DNA of 64,000 bases from Symmachiella dynata (GTDB taxonomy: Bacteria; Planctomycetota; Planctomycetia; Planctomycetales; Planctomycetaceae), in NCBI RefSeq assembly GCF_007747995.1, contig NZ_CP036276.1, forward strand, positions 5,446,001 through 5,510,000, written 5' to 3'. The notes beneath the pieces were generated by a model. The model made no database searches. It was not told the DNA's origin and was given only the letters and a program-made list of their open reading frames with translations. Both the position numbers and the translations under genes were made by a program. This document shows, in pieces, positions 27,183 through 36,327 of this stretch (positions are counted from its first letter, which is position 1; the number at the start of each line of letters is the position of its first letter).

Positions 27183-28367
27183 ATGACGACAGATGCCTAT
27201 GTGATCGCCGGTTGCCGGACACCGATTGGGAAATTTTTGGGTGCGTTTCGAGATATTCCCGCGCCGGAATTGGGAGCGATTTGTATACGCGAAGCGCTGC
27301 GCCGCGGCGAGATTGACCCTGCAACCGTCGATGAAGTGATCATGGGCAACATTCTCTCCGCAGGTCTGGGACAAGCTCCGGCGCGACAGGCGGCACTCAA
27401 AGCCGGCATACCGGCCGGTGTGGCGGCGCTGACCATCAACAAGATGTGCGGGTCGGGCCTCAAAGCGGTGATGCTGGCCGATCAGGCGATTCGTCTGGGG
27501 GATGCCAACGTGATTGTCGCCGGCGGGATGGAAAACATGACCCGCGCGCCGCATCTCATTCCAGGAATGCGCGAAGGATTGAAATTCGGCAACGGTCAAC
27601 TGGTCGACTCCATGCTGTATGACGGATTGTGGTGCACGTTCCATGACTGCGGCATGGGAGAACACGCCGAAGCGACCTCTAACCAAAACGATGTCAGCCG
27701 CGCGGATCAGGATGAATTCTCCGCCGCCAGCCAACAACGCGCCGCCCGAGCCGCCGCGGAAAATGAATTCGACGACGAAATCGTCCCCGTTACGGTTCGC
27801 GTGAAACGTAACGAAATTCAAATTACAGCGGACGAAGGGCCACGCCCGGAAACAACGGCAGAGGTGCTGAGCAAATTACGCCCCGCATTCAGCGCCGAGG
27901 GAACGGTCACGGCGGGAAATTCGTCGATGCTCAGTGATGGCGCCTCGGCGGTGGTCGTGGCCAACAAACAAATCGCCGATGCGTCCCCTGCTCCATACAA
28001 GGCGCGCATCGTCGCCTCGTTCACCAGTGGCGTGGAACCGCGCGACATTTTCATCGCCCCCGTGGCAGCTGTGCGCGGCGTGTTGAACAAGGCCGGTTTG
28101 TCGCCCGATGACATCGATCTTTTCGAACTCAATGAAGCCTTCGCCGCACAGATGCTGGCCTGCATGAAACAATTGGAGCTCGATCCGCAGCGGGTGAACG
28201 TCAACGGCGGAGCAATCGCATTGGGTCATCCCATCGGTGCCAGCGGCGCACGCATCTTGGTCACGCTGATAGCGGCCCTGAAACGCCGTGGCTTGCGCCG
28301 TGGATTGGCGAGTCTCTGTTTAGGCGGCGGAAATGCGGTGGCGATGATCGTCGAATGTGAGGCGTAG
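27183..28367 (+). CDS. thiolase family acetyl-CoA C-acetyltransferase
   Basis: A 394-aa thiolase II, which condenses two acetyl-CoA to acetoacetyl-CoA or runs in reverse. The nucleophile Cys 89 lies in [11 protein letters not shown]. The His of [16 protein letters not shown] is near 348, and the second catalytic Cys is in [12 protein letters not shown] near 379. The ELNEAFAAQ motif is also present. Length and motifs fit biosynthetic or degradative acetoacetyl-CoA thiolases; chain-length preference cannot be read. No beta-oxidation or polyhydroxyalkanoate genes are adjacent, so the pathway is open. Confidence 0.95.
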   Translation: MTTDAYVIAGCRTPIGKFLGAFRDIPAPELGAICIREALRRGEIDPATVDEVIMGNILSAGLGQAPARQAALKAGIPAGVAALTINKMCGSGLKAVMLADQAIRLGDANVIVAGGMENMTRAPHLIPGMREGLKFGNGQLVDSMLYDGLWCTFHDCGMGEHAEATSNQNDVSRADQDEFSAASQQRAARAAAENEFDDEIVPVTVRVKRNEIQITADEGPRPETTAEVLSKLRPAFSAEGTVTAGNSSMLSDGASAVVVANKQIADASPAPYKARIVASFTSGVEPRDIFIAPVAAVRGVLNKAGLSPDDIDLFELNEAFAAQMLACMKQLELDPQRVNVNGGAIALGHPIGASGARILVTLIAALKRRGLRRGLASLCLGGGNAVAMIVECEA

Positions 28368-28402
28368 GCTGTTTCAGTTAAACACCCACAGTCAGAGAAA
28401 TC

Positions 28403-28482
28403 GGGTGCCACTGCTGGCTTGTCCAGCAGTCTGTTTGCCGGTCACACGGTTTGCACTGGCGGACAAGCCGCCAGTGGCACCC
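28403..28482. repeat. REP-like inverted pair downstream of the thiolase gene
   Basis: Two related REP units in opposite orientation. The first starts GGGTGCCACTGCTGGCTTGT at 28403. The second ends AAGCCGCCAGTGGCACCC at 28482. The outer arms GGGTGCCACT and AGTGGCACCC are perfect complements. The same unit flanks the RAYT gene at 35.7-37.8 kb. It lies between convergent genes. Confidence 0.85.
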
Positions 28483-28495
28483 GGCGTTTGCGTAT

Positions 28496-30016
28496 TCACC
28501 GTGCGGCTAAATGCGGTTGCCGTCCGTTTTGATCCGGAGCAGCGGACGGTAATTTGATCAACGTGATTTGCAACTGGGCCGATGATTGGCTGGAAACGCA
28601 GAGCCGAACTATCCCCGGCGAATCTGCGGCGGAGATTTCCACGAACCGGCTAGATGTGCCGTTGAGCGACAGAGTCGGAGCTGCGCTGTTGATGTTCCAT
28701 TCATCGCGAGCGATGCCTTGTAGGTCGTGCTCTCCAATGTGGCCGTTGAGCGAAAGGTATTGCAATCCAGCGGGCGATTGATTTGCAACCGTTGAGTTCT
28801 CGACTGGCGCCCCAGCGAGGGCGATGGTCCAGTAGCGGAATAAGTCCTCAAATGATTGACCAGTCGCCTGCTGCAGATTGATGCGGCCGCGCTGTCGGGA
28901 ATGGATGAGGCGGCGGATCAATTGGTCGCCATAGGTATCAGTACACCATCGCAATAACAGATAGGTCGCGCCGCGACAACCGTGGTCCCGCCAACGGCCC
29001 GCTCGATAATAATCGGCGACAACCAGCGGGCACTCAGCCGGGTTTTGTAAAAATGCGTCGATGCGGTGATCGAGATTGGACCAATCGCTGCTGTGCATAT
29101 TTTCGGCGACATGCGCGATCGCTTCATTGAGCCAATCCTCCTCATCCGTGTCGACGGCCATCGAATCCGCCAACCGTCGACGAGCGCTGAAGAGCACAGC
29201 ATGCGTATATTCGTGCGCCAACAACGTTTTGAGCCGCGGCCCGGCGGCGATATTGGAATTCAAATACAACACGTCCGCTTGATTTCCAAATGGCGGGGCG
29301 ATGGTTTTGCGAAAATCACTGCCGCGGACAAATCCTCCCACAGAGGTCTGCCCTCCTTGGAGTTTGCCCAGCCAATGCGACAACAGAATCGCAAATTTCC
29401 CGTCGCCATCGACATCGCAATAATCGCCGCAATGCTGCAAGCTCGTGGGATAGACTTCGTCGTCGAACAGACGAATCACTTCCGCTGCAATGTCGGGATA
29501 CAATTCTCGCTCAGTTTGATCGCCGTCAAGATAGACCCGCACATGTCGCCCTTCGGCAATCAATCGCCCGCGGACTTTGTGATAGCTGCGCGGATCGTCT
29601 AAGGCTCCGTCTGTGACGTGGATAGAAAAGTCGCGAGATGCGCGGGTATCCTGCGACGGTGTTCTGTCTGTGAGCGGCAGAGGCGCTGCCGGTGTCGTAA
29701 TGGGGCGAACAGCAAGCGGGGCGATGCGCTTGATGGGTTGCTTGGTGACCGCCGCAATCGGATGAGCGTTGAGCGAGAGCGGGAACTCCACATCGCTCGC
29801 GGCTAAGCTGCCGATGATCAGCAAATACCGGTCACCGTTGCCGATTTCGAGATCGAACGTCGCTGCACCATCTTCGGTTCCTATGGCGTAGGGGATTCCC
29901 GCATCGAGCGTTGTGATCCCTGTAGGTGGTGTCGCCTGAGCGCGGTGCAATTGGATACAACAAACGGCAAACGATCCCAGAATCATCAGCGCAATCATGA
30001 TTCCGCGTTGGTGCAT
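28496..30016 (-). CDS. secreted M30-like metalloprotease-family protein
   Basis: A 506-aa protein with an N-terminal hydrophobic signal (IMIALMILGSFAVCC). The middle holds H268-E269-Y-T-H272 (TLLAHEYTHAVLF) and, 25 residues on, DWLNEAIAHVAENM, whose Glu 298 fits the third zinc ligand. The HExxH plus WLNE spacing resembles the hyicolysin/M30 gluzincin group. An N-terminal beta-rich part (about 40-110) and a C-terminal beta-rich part resemble accessory domains. An in-frame Met at residue 7 is an alternative start. Substrate and activity are not shown. Confidence 0.7.
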   Translation of the reverse strand: MHQRGIMIALMILGSFAVCCIQLHRAQATPPTGITTLDAGIPYAIGTEDGAATFDLEIGNGDRYLLIIGSLAASDVEFPLSLNAHPIAAVTKQPIKRIAPLAVRPITTPAAPLPLTDRTPSQDTRASRDFSIHVTDGALDDPRSYHKVRGRLIAEGRHVRVYLDGDQTERELYPDIAAEVIRLFDDEVYPTSLQHCGDYCDVDGDGKFAILLSHWLGKLQGGQTSVGGFVRGSDFRKTIAPPFGNQADVLYLNSNIAAGPRLKTLLAHEYTHAVLFSARRRLADSMAVDTDEEDWLNEAIAHVAENMHSSDWSNLDHRIDAFLQNPAECPLVVADYYRAGRWRDHGCRGATYLLLRWCTDTYGDQLIRRLIHSRQRGRINLQQATGQSFEDLFRYWTIALAGAPVENSTVANQSPAGLQYLSLNGHIGEHDLQGIARDEWNINSAAPTLSLNGTSSRFVEISAADSPGIVRLCVSSQSSAQLQITLIKLPSAAPDQNGRQPHLAAR

Positions 30017-30274
30017 GGTTGATCCCGGCTTTGAGATGATGGCGAAACCCCGTCAGCAGCGCGCGGGGTTGCTCTTATTCCGCATCGGAATTGAGATGCT
30101 TGCCGGTCCAGCAAAACCGTTCAACTTGCCTCGGTTTATGCATAGTGATTGTGATCCGTCACAAAATCACAGAGGCTGGGCAGACTTGCAGATACAGTTT
30201 GCCGACGGTTACAGTGAATTTTCAGCGCTGTTGCTGGCCATCGTTGTCACCGAAATCGGAACCCATTCCCGCCC

Positions 30275-31729
30275 ATGACTTACCGCATCAAAAACATTGA
30301 GTTGTACGTCCGAGAAACCCCGCCGGGACGGATGGCGTTTGCCATTGGCAAACAGTCGGCCAAGGGACCGCAGCAACGATTGACCAGCCCGCTGGGGCAT
30401 GTACGACTGGAATTGGAAAATGACCGCGGCGACACGACGTTCGGGTGTGCGGGAGACCGGTTGTCGGTTCGCTGGCTCGATAAACGTCCGGGGCGCGAAC
30501 GGGGCCTGAAACTGCGCGAGTTGGTTGATCTAATTGAATTCGCGCGCGAGACCTACTTGCAATCGCCGCAGTTCGAGACCCCGTTTGCTCAGTGGCAGCA
30601 ATGCCACAAAACCATCATGCGCGAAGGTCGCCGCCGCAAGCAGGAAGACCTCACGGCGGCGTTTGCCTCAGCGCTCTTTGAACGTGCGTTGCTGGATGGT
30701 GTCGCCCGGTTAGAAGGCCGATCGTTGTTTGAAATGATTCATGCAGACCGATTGGGAATTCGCCCGGCACAGGTGCATCCGGAATTGCACGACCTGCCGC
30801 TGCCCAAAATCCTCCCCCCGACTCCAGCGAGCGAATTTTACATCCGCCACACAGTCGGACTGGCCGACCCATTGACGGCCGACGACTTGCCAGAAAAGGA
30901 CCGCGTCAATGATGGGCTGCCCGAAACATTAGCAGAGTACATCCAGACCGATGGTGTGGTGCATTTCAAGGTCAAGATTTCGGGCCAACCGGATCACGAT
31001 CTTGCGCGGCTGGAGCGGTTGTGGGATCTCATTCCCAAGACCGAAGAAACCGTCATCACGCTCGACGCCAACGAAGCCTACACCGACATGGGGCGATTTC
31101 GCGATTTTGTGCAGAACTTGGAAACACAAAATCCAGGCTGCTTTCAACATATTTCCTACATCGAGCAACCGTTGCTGCGTTCGCTCAAGGTAACGCCCGC
31201 TGATGCGAAGATCTTGCGCGAGATTGGCGAAAGCAAACCGGTCATTATCGACGAAGCGGATGGCACGTTGCATTCCTTCAAGGACGCCCACGCGGTCGGC
31301 TATTCCGGAACCTCCCACAAGAACTGCAAGGGGTTCTTCAAATCGTTGATGAATTATGCGCTCATTGCGCATTACGGACTGGAAGGGGAGTCGAATTATC
31401 TCAGCGGCGAGGACCTGCAAAATCTACCGGTCGTGCCGTTGCATCAAGATTTCGTCTCGGCATCGATCCTGGGATTGAACGACTGCGAACGCAACGGCCA
31501 TCACTACAATTATGGGCTGTCGTTGTTATCCGATCAAGACAAAACCAACGTCACCAAGCACCACCGAGACCTCTATGTGAAGCGGGGGGATGAATGGTTC
31601 TTGAACATCGTCGACGGCAAAGTCCGTTGCGCGAGTCTGCAATGTCCGGGATATGGTGTGAGCAACGAACCCGATTGGGCTTCGATGACCAACATGCGAC
31701 AGTGGCTGCAAACGCGATTTCCGGCCTGA
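30275..31729 (+). CDS. enolase-superfamily protein (mandelate racemase/muconate lactonizing-like)
   Basis: A 484-aa protein whose C-terminal barrel carries enolase-superfamily landmarks in order: HFKVKISG (KxK-type base), TLDANEAY (first metal Asp), YIEQPLL (second metal Glu), IIDEADG (third metal acid) and GTSHKNCKGFFKS (late-barrel Lys). The N-terminal capping part is unusually long, about 220 residues rather than 120, so this is not a standard muconate or mandelate enzyme. Substrate unknown. It is convergent with the amidase gene, whose stop lies 3 bp away. Confidence 0.78.
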   Translation: MTYRIKNIELYVRETPPGRMAFAIGKQSAKGPQQRLTSPLGHVRLELENDRGDTTFGCAGDRLSVRWLDKRPGRERGLKLRELVDLIEFARETYLQSPQFETPFAQWQQCHKTIMREGRRRKQEDLTAAFASALFERALLDGVARLEGRSLFEMIHADRLGIRPAQVHPELHDLPLPKILPPTPASEFYIRHTVGLADPLTADDLPEKDRVNDGLPETLAEYIQTDGVVHFKVKISGQPDHDLARLERLWDLIPKTEETVITLDANEAYTDMGRFRDFVQNLETQNPGCFQHISYIEQPLLRSLKVTPADAKILREIGESKPVIIDEADGTLHSFKDAHAVGYSGTSHKNCKGFFKSLMNYALIAHYGLEGESNYLSGEDLQNLPVVPLHQDFVSASILGLNDCERNGHHYNYGLSLLSDQDKTNVTKHHRDLYVKRGDEWFLNIVDGKVRCASLQCPGYGVSNEPDWASMTNMRQWLQTRFPA

Positions 31730-31731
31730 GA

Positions 31732-33072
31732 TTATTGTGAAATCACGCGTTCGCACCACCGTGCGACTTGGAACAGCGCCGCCTCTTCAAAGGGTCGTCC
31801 GACGATTTGGATCGCCAGCGGCAACCCCGCGCTTGAGAGTCCCATCGGAAACGAGACGGTCGGCAGTCCGGTGAAACTCCAAGAAGAATTGAATGCCGGA
31901 TTTCCAGTCGTCGAGCGGTCCGGTGCTGCGCTGGTCGTGGCGGGGCAAATCAAGGCATCGACCTCCGCAAAGCAATCCAGCATTTGCCGTTTCAGGTGGA
32001 CTTGAAGATCGCGGGCACGAATGTAATCGGTCACCGAAGCTGCCAGTCCGTCGGTGATCAATTTCGTGATGCAGGGGTCGTACTCTTGCGGCTCAGCGGT
32101 GAAGCGTTGTTCATGCACCGCTGCGGCCTCGGCGGCCATCACCAGAGCGTGCGGCGCGAGTACGTCGCTGAAGTCCGCGGGCAACGGAGTACTGGAAATC
32201 GCTGCACCGCCGCCGCGTAGTTTTTTGAGAGCCGCAGCGAATGCCGTTTTCACGGTCTCATCCGCCATGTCAGCGAATAGACCTTCCAATTGGCCCAAGC
32301 GCGGAGCGGCTATGCCTTCGGGGTCAAGTGTTGTCGCTGTCGGTTCCGGCGGCCGATCAATGCTATAGGGGTCCCCCGCGTCGTAACCGGCAATGACGTC
32401 CAGCATCACGGCCAAATCGTCGACTGTGCGGGCAATGGGACCAGGGTGATCCAGATTCGGCGCGAGTGGCAGGATGCCCCGCAGGCTAACCCGGCCGTGC
32501 GTCGGTTTGCAGCCGGCGACACCGCAGAACGATGCGGGACGGGTGATCGATCCCCCGGTTTGCGAACCAATCGCGCCCAAGCACATCCCAGCAGCGACGG
32601 CGGCTGCTGATCCACTAGAGGACCCGCCCGGCGTGTGGTCGAGATTCCAAGGATTGCATGTAGGAGGCGGGTCAAACGAGGCGTATTGCGTGGTGACGGT
32701 TTTACCCAACAGAATCGCACCGGCCGCTTTTAGACGGGCAACGACTTCGGCGTCGCCCCCGGCAATTTTGTCTTTCCATCCCGGCGAACCAGCCGCCGTC
32801 GGCCAGCCAGCGACGTCGACAATATCTTTGATTCCCACTGGAATACCATGCAACGGTCCGCGATCGGTCCCAGCGGCCAACTCCGCATCCAATTCCCGCG
32901 CGCGGGCCAAACTGCCCTCGCGATCGACAAGCACCCAGGCGTGAATCCGTGATTCTTGTTCGTCAATACGTTGCAGGCATTGCTCAACGATTCGCACACA
33001 GGTCATCTCGCCCGCGCGTAACCGCCGGGCGGTGCCGAGGATCGTGTGTTCCGGTGCCGGATAGAGTTCCAT
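31732..33072 (-). CDS. amidase-signature family hydrolase
   Basis: A 446-aa amidase-signature enzyme, which hydrolyses amide bonds with a Ser-cisSer-Lys triad. Lys 82 is in GIPVGIKDIVD, the cis-Ser (152 or 153) is in TPGGSSSGSAAAVAAG, and the nucleophile Ser 175 is in GSQTGGSITRPA. Length and motifs agree with the family, which includes GatA, but no gatB or gatC is adjacent and the sequence lacks obvious GatA-specific neighbours. A free-standing amidase of unknown substrate is therefore more likely. Confidence 0.88.
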   Translation of the reverse strand: MELYPAPEHTILGTARRLRAGEMTCVRIVEQCLQRIDEQESRIHAWVLVDREGSLARARELDAELAAGTDRGPLHGIPVGIKDIVDVAGWPTAAGSPGWKDKIAGGDAEVVARLKAAGAILLGKTVTTQYASFDPPPTCNPWNLDHTPGGSSSGSAAAVAAGMCLGAIGSQTGGSITRPASFCGVAGCKPTHGRVSLRGILPLAPNLDHPGPIARTVDDLAVMLDVIAGYDAGDPYSIDRPPEPTATTLDPEGIAAPRLGQLEGLFADMADETVKTAFAAALKKLRGGGAAISSTPLPADFSDVLAPHALVMAAEAAAVHEQRFTAEPQEYDPCITKLITDGLAASVTDYIRARDLQVHLKRQMLDCFAEVDALICPATTSAAPDRSTTGNPAFNSSWSFTGLPTVSFPMGLSSAGLPLAIQIVGRPFEEAALFQVARWCERVISQ

Positions 33073-33488
33073 AATCGGCCTTTGATTGCTTTGTGCTACG
33101 AATGTGCAGAATCTTAATGGTGTTCAGTAAAGAGAAACCACGAAAGACGCGAAAAACACGAAAACGATCTAATCGGAGAAGAGACAAACCCGCCTTGCTC
33201 AGATTTCTGAGAAATACGTTGCGAGAAATAGACTCTGTAATTTTTTCGTGTCTTTCGTTTTTTTCGTGGTTCAGTTTTTTGGGGGGGGAGTTGTGACCAG
33301 CTTGCGCGCTCAGATTTGTTTTCTCCTGCAGTCGGGACTCCTACGAATTATGACGTCTTTCTGAGCAGAAGAAAGTGTGGTTGGATTTCCAGACTCTTTT
33401 CAAAAATCGGCAGCATGTGTGGATACCGGACGCTGCATTGGCTATCCTGCCGTTTCAGCGAGACCCGCCCCTCCGAGTGACTCTATTC
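33073..33488. other. 416-bp divergent intergenic region with imperfect inverted repeat
   Basis: Lies between the divergent amidase and acyltransferase genes. Left arm 33135-33164 (AACCACGAAAGACGCGAAAA and on) and right arm 33241-33272 (ending TTTTTCGTGGTT) are imperfect complements built from CACGAAA units. A run of eight G follows at 33281-33288. The rest shows nothing recognisable. Confidence 0.6.
33135..33272. repeat. CACGAAA-type imperfect inverted repeat
   Basis: Arms 33135-33164 and 33241-33272 are complementary at both ends (AACCACGAAA / TTTCGTGGTT and CACGAAAA / TTTTCGTG), separated by about 76 bases. This is low-complexity intergenic DNA with the look of a dispersed element; only one copy lies in this window. 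Confidence 0.6.
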
Positions 33489-34214
33489 ATGTCCGAAGTT
33501 CAATCCCAAACTCAGCAAGATCAGCCTCAGCCGGCGCCACCGCCCCATGAGTCGCCGTTGCGGCGCAATTGGGTTTGGTTCGGCTTTCAAATGGTCGCGC
33601 AGGTGCTGTTCACCATTTGGTTTCGTGCACGAACGCGGGGCCTGGAAAACCTGCCCAAAGAAGGGCCGGGCCTGATTTTGATGAATCACGAAAGTTTCCT
33701 CGATCCCTTGGTGGCGGCAGTTTGGATCAAGCGACCTGTCAGTTACCTCGCCCGCCACGACCTGTTTGACGTTCCCGTGGTCGGCTGGATATTGCGGCGG
33801 ACATACGTGATGCCCATCAATCGCCTCAAAGGCAGTTCCGCTGCCATGCGGGCGACGATCCAACGACTGGATCAAGGCTTTCTGGTGGGGATCTTTCCCG
33901 AAGGAGCCCGCACCGAAGATGGCGAATTGGGAGAAATCAAGGGGGGGTTCCTGGCAATTACGCGACGTGCTCCCGTGCCGATTATTCCGATGGGGATTGC
34001 CGGCACGCGCAAAGCAATGGCGTACGGCGATTTTTTCCCCAAGCCGTTTCGCGTCCGCGTTGTCATCGGCGAACCGCTCGATGCCGAAGAAGTCGCGCGG
34101 CTAAGTACCAAGGAACGACAAGGGGAAATGTTAGAACTCATCGAACAGCGATTGCGGGACTGCCGCCGTGCTGCTGAGGAATGGCCCCGGATAGAAAAGT
34201 CCGGCAAACCTTAA
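33489..34214 (+). CDS. 1-acyl-sn-glycerol-3-phosphate acyltransferase (PlsC family)
   Basis: A 241-aa PlsC-type acyltransferase, which acylates lysophosphatidate at the membrane in phospholipid synthesis. The HX4D motif is H67 to D72 in LMNHESFLDPL; GIFPEGARTEDGELGEIKGG and VPIIPMGIAGTRKAM are the acceptor and phosphate-binding motifs. One membrane-proximal hydrophobic helix lies at about 29-45. ATG 33489 was chosen because the longer frame adds unrelated residues. It lies 18 bp before the phosphohexomutase gene, so the two are probably co-transcribed. Confidence 0.88.
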   Translation: MSEVQSQTQQDQPQPAPPPHESPLRRNWVWFGFQMVAQVLFTIWFRARTRGLENLPKEGPGLILMNHESFLDPLVAAVWIKRPVSYLARHDLFDVPVVGWILRRTYVMPINRLKGSSAAMRATIQRLDQGFLVGIFPEGARTEDGELGEIKGGFLAITRRAPVPIIPMGIAGTRKAMAYGDFFPKPFRVRVVIGEPLDAEEVARLSTKERQGEMLELIEQRLRDCRRAAEEWPRIEKSGKP

Positions 34215-34232
34215 TGTGGAAGGATCACAGAC

Positions 34233-35585
34233 GTGACACAACGGATTTTGAGCATATCGGGATTGCGGGGCGTGGTGGGGGACGGGCTCGACCCAGAGTT
34301 CCTCGTCAATTTCGCCGCCGCTTTGGGAACCATGTGTGACGGGGGCACGATCGTGCTCTCCCGCGACGGGAGAGCAACGGGCGTGATGGTCAAACACGCG
34401 GTCATGTCCGCACTGCTGGCCACAGGCTGCGACGTCGTCGATATCGATATTGCCTCGACCCCCACGTGCGGCGTGTTGGTCACAGAGTTAGAAGCCGCCG
34501 GCGGGTTGCAAATCACGGCCAGCCACAATCCCGTGCAGTGGAACGGGCTGAAACCGTTCCAGCCGACCGGTTCGGTGTTGGATGAAGCAGCCGGCGCGCG
34601 GCTGCTGAGCATTCTGGAAAGCCGCGATTTTGCCTGGAAGGATCATGCAGGAATTGGAACGGTTCGCCAATTGGAAGATCCGGGTGGAATTCATCTCGGG
34701 CGAGTCTTCAAGTTGGTCGATGTCGCCCCGGTGCGGCAACGAAAACTGAATGTGGTACTTGATTGCAATCATGGCTCGGGCGGCGTGCTGGGACCGTGGT
34801 TGCTGGAATCACTCGGCTGTGAAGTGCATGTGATGGGCCGGACGCCCGACGGTCAATTCGCACACACGCCCGAACCATTGGCACAAAATCTAGGGGGACT
34901 GTGCGACGAAGTCCGTGCCCGTGGCGCGGATATTGGATTCGCCCAAGACCCCGACGCCGACCGGTTGGCGATTGTCGACGAAAAGGGCCGCTACATCGGC
35001 GAAGAATTGACGCTCGCTCTGTGCGCCGATTTCATTCTGGCACGGACACCCGGCCCGATTGTCGTCAACGGCTCGACCAGCCGCGTGACGGCTGATATTG
35101 CGGAAAAGTATGGCTGTGCGTTTCATCGTTCCAAAGTCGGCGAAGCGCATGTCGTGGCCAAAATGAACGAGGTAGGCGCGATCATCGGTGGTGAGGGGAA
35201 CGGCGGTGTGATTGAACCACGAGTTGGTTTCGTTCGCGACAGCTTCGCCGGCATGGCCTATGTCTTGGCCGGTTTGACCGACCGCAAAACCACCCTGTCC
35301 GCCTGGGCCGACTCGCTGCCGCAATACACGATCGTCAAAGACAAGATCACCTGCGAGCGAGACAAGGTCGATCAAGCTTGCGCAGCCTTAAAGGCAAAAT
35401 ACGCCGATGCCGAAGCCACCGAAGGGGACGGCCTGCGGCTGGATTGGCCCGACCGTTGGGTGCAAGTGCGAGCCAGCAACACCGAACCGATCGTACGCAT
35501 CATCGCCGAAGCGCCGGAACAATCGACGGGCGAAGCGTTATGCGCCGAAGCCAAAGCGATCGTCGGCGAAGCCGTCGGCGGGTGA
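34233..35585 (+). CDS. glmM: phosphohexomutase (phosphoglucosamine/phosphomannomutase family)
   Basis: A 450-aa alpha-D-phosphohexomutase, which moves phosphate between C1 and C6 through a phosphoserine. S97 is in QITASHNPVQWNGLK, the magnesium loop DPDADRLAI is near 238-246, the sugar-specificity loop is GGEGNGGVI, and the phosphate-binding loop is VRASNTEPIVRI near 410. The RASNTEP form is shared by archaeal-type GlmM and by PMM/PGM, so glucosamine-1-phosphate is the likeliest product but mannose or glucose phosphates are possible. GTG start at 34233 with an AAGGA site upstream. It follows plsC closely. Confidence 0.82.
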   Translation: MTQRILSISGLRGVVGDGLDPEFLVNFAAALGTMCDGGTIVLSRDGRATGVMVKHAVMSALLATGCDVVDIDIASTPTCGVLVTELEAAGGLQITASHNPVQWNGLKPFQPTGSVLDEAAGARLLSILESRDFAWKDHAGIGTVRQLEDPGGIHLGRVFKLVDVAPVRQRKLNVVLDCNHGSGGVLGPWLLESLGCEVHVMGRTPDGQFAHTPEPLAQNLGGLCDEVRARGADIGFAQDPDADRLAIVDEKGRYIGEELTLALCADFILARTPGPIVVNGSTSRVTADIAEKYGCAFHRSKVGEAHVVAKMNEVGAIIGGEGNGGVIEPRVGFVRDSFAGMAYVLAGLTDRKTTLSAWADSLPQYTIVKDKITCERDKVDQACAALKAKYADAEATEGDGLRLDWPDRWVQVRASNTEPIVRIIAEAPEQSTGEALCAEAKAIVGEAVGG

Positions 35586-35656
35586 GTGATTACGCAAGCC
35601 AAGCGAGTGAGTGGTAGCGTCGGGCAAGCGGGTGAGCGACAGCGTGTAGGGCAGGC

Positions 35657-35686
35657 GGGTGCCACTGCTGGCTTGTCCAGCAGTGC
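35657..35686 (+). repeat. REP sequence, left flank of RAYT gene
   Basis: A 30-bp unit starting GGGTGCCACTGCTGGCTTGT and ending CCAGCAGTGC. It contains its own imperfect palindrome (CACTGCTGG / CCAGCAGTG). The exact reverse complement is found on the other side of the RAYT gene, split by an IS insertion. It lies 12 bp beyond the RAYT stop codon. Confidence 0.95.
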
Positions 35687-35697
35687 TGATGAGCGGC

Positions 35698-36288
35698 TCA
35701 CAATTCCTTGATCGCGAACTCAGTAGGCAACGGCTTTAATCTCGGTAAGTCCGGGTCAAGCGGACTTTCGGGTTCTAAAAATCGCCGCGCACTTGACCAT
35801 CGCCAGTCAATTGCACGTTCACAGAGGCCACTTTTCACTGGATTCTCGTGGATATAGTCAATCGCGGCAATGATAGATTCCGGCTCAATTAGATTTCGAT
35901 CGTATCCAGGGCCTTCTTGCCAATACCGAAACGTCGTTACCCCGGGCCGCTGACGAATCGTCAGTTTCTCAAGCAGGTTACATTGGGAACTGAGGAGCAA
36001 TTGTTTGATGCGATAAGAATAAGGCCTTTTGATCGCATTCAACAAAGCTGAGATTGTCGACGCATCTCGTTCAGGCAGCACAAGCAGATGCACGTGTTCC
36101 GGCATGAAGACAAATGCCACCAGCCGATATTGATGCCGCTCTGCTGCCCGCACAACACTTTGTGCTAGCAAGGTCTTCCACGAATCATTCGTCAATAACG
36201 GCATCCGCCGGTAGCAGGAAAACGTCAGCTCGTGAACGTGCCCCCGTTCCTGAAAATGTTTCACCCGTTTTCGATGTGGTTGGTCCAT
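35698..36288 (-). CDS. REP-associated tyrosine transposase (RAYT, IS200/IS605 Y1 type)
   Basis: A 196-aa Y1 HuH single-strand transposase. The HuH motif is PEHVHLLV and the catalytic Tyr is probably in AAIDYIHENPVKSGL; the ending DWRWSSARRFL is typical of RAYTs. Known RAYTs are single-copy relatives of IS200 that nick and join REP palindromes. Here the gene sits between two inverted perfect 30-bp REPs, the expected layout. The ATG at 36288 was chosen: the longer frame starting at 36330 runs into the REP and the IS end and would be a TTG start. Confidence 0.92.
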   Translation of the reverse strand: MDQPHRKRVKHFQERGHVHELTFSCYRRMPLLTNDSWKTLLAQSVVRAAERHQYRLVAFVFMPEHVHLLVLPERDASTISALLNAIKRPYSYRIKQLLLSSQCNLLEKLTIRQRPGVTTFRYWQEGPGYDRNLIEPESIIAAIDYIHENPVKSGLCERAIDWRWSSARRFLEPESPLDPDLPRLKPLPTEFAIKEL

Positions 36289-36310
36289 TCCAACAAGCTC
36301 CCCAAACGAA

Positions 36311-36327
36311 GCACTGCTGGACAAGCC
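36311..36327 (-). repeat. REP sequence, right flank of RAYT gene, first part (split by IS4)
   Basis: 17 bp, GCACTGCTGGACAAGCC, forming the first part of the reverse complement of the 35657-35686 REP. The remaining 13 bp are at 37808-37820, on the far side of the IS4 element. Confidence 0.93.
36319..36327. repeat. target-site duplication, left copy (GGACAAGCC)
   Basis: 9-bp direct repeat directly abutting the left IS end; the second copy is at 37799-37807. Deleting the IS and one copy restores a perfect REP. Confidence 0.93.

Noticed and set aside
27024-27821. 265-codon minus-strand frame
   Set aside because: Lies opposite the thiolase gene, whose catalytic motifs are complete.
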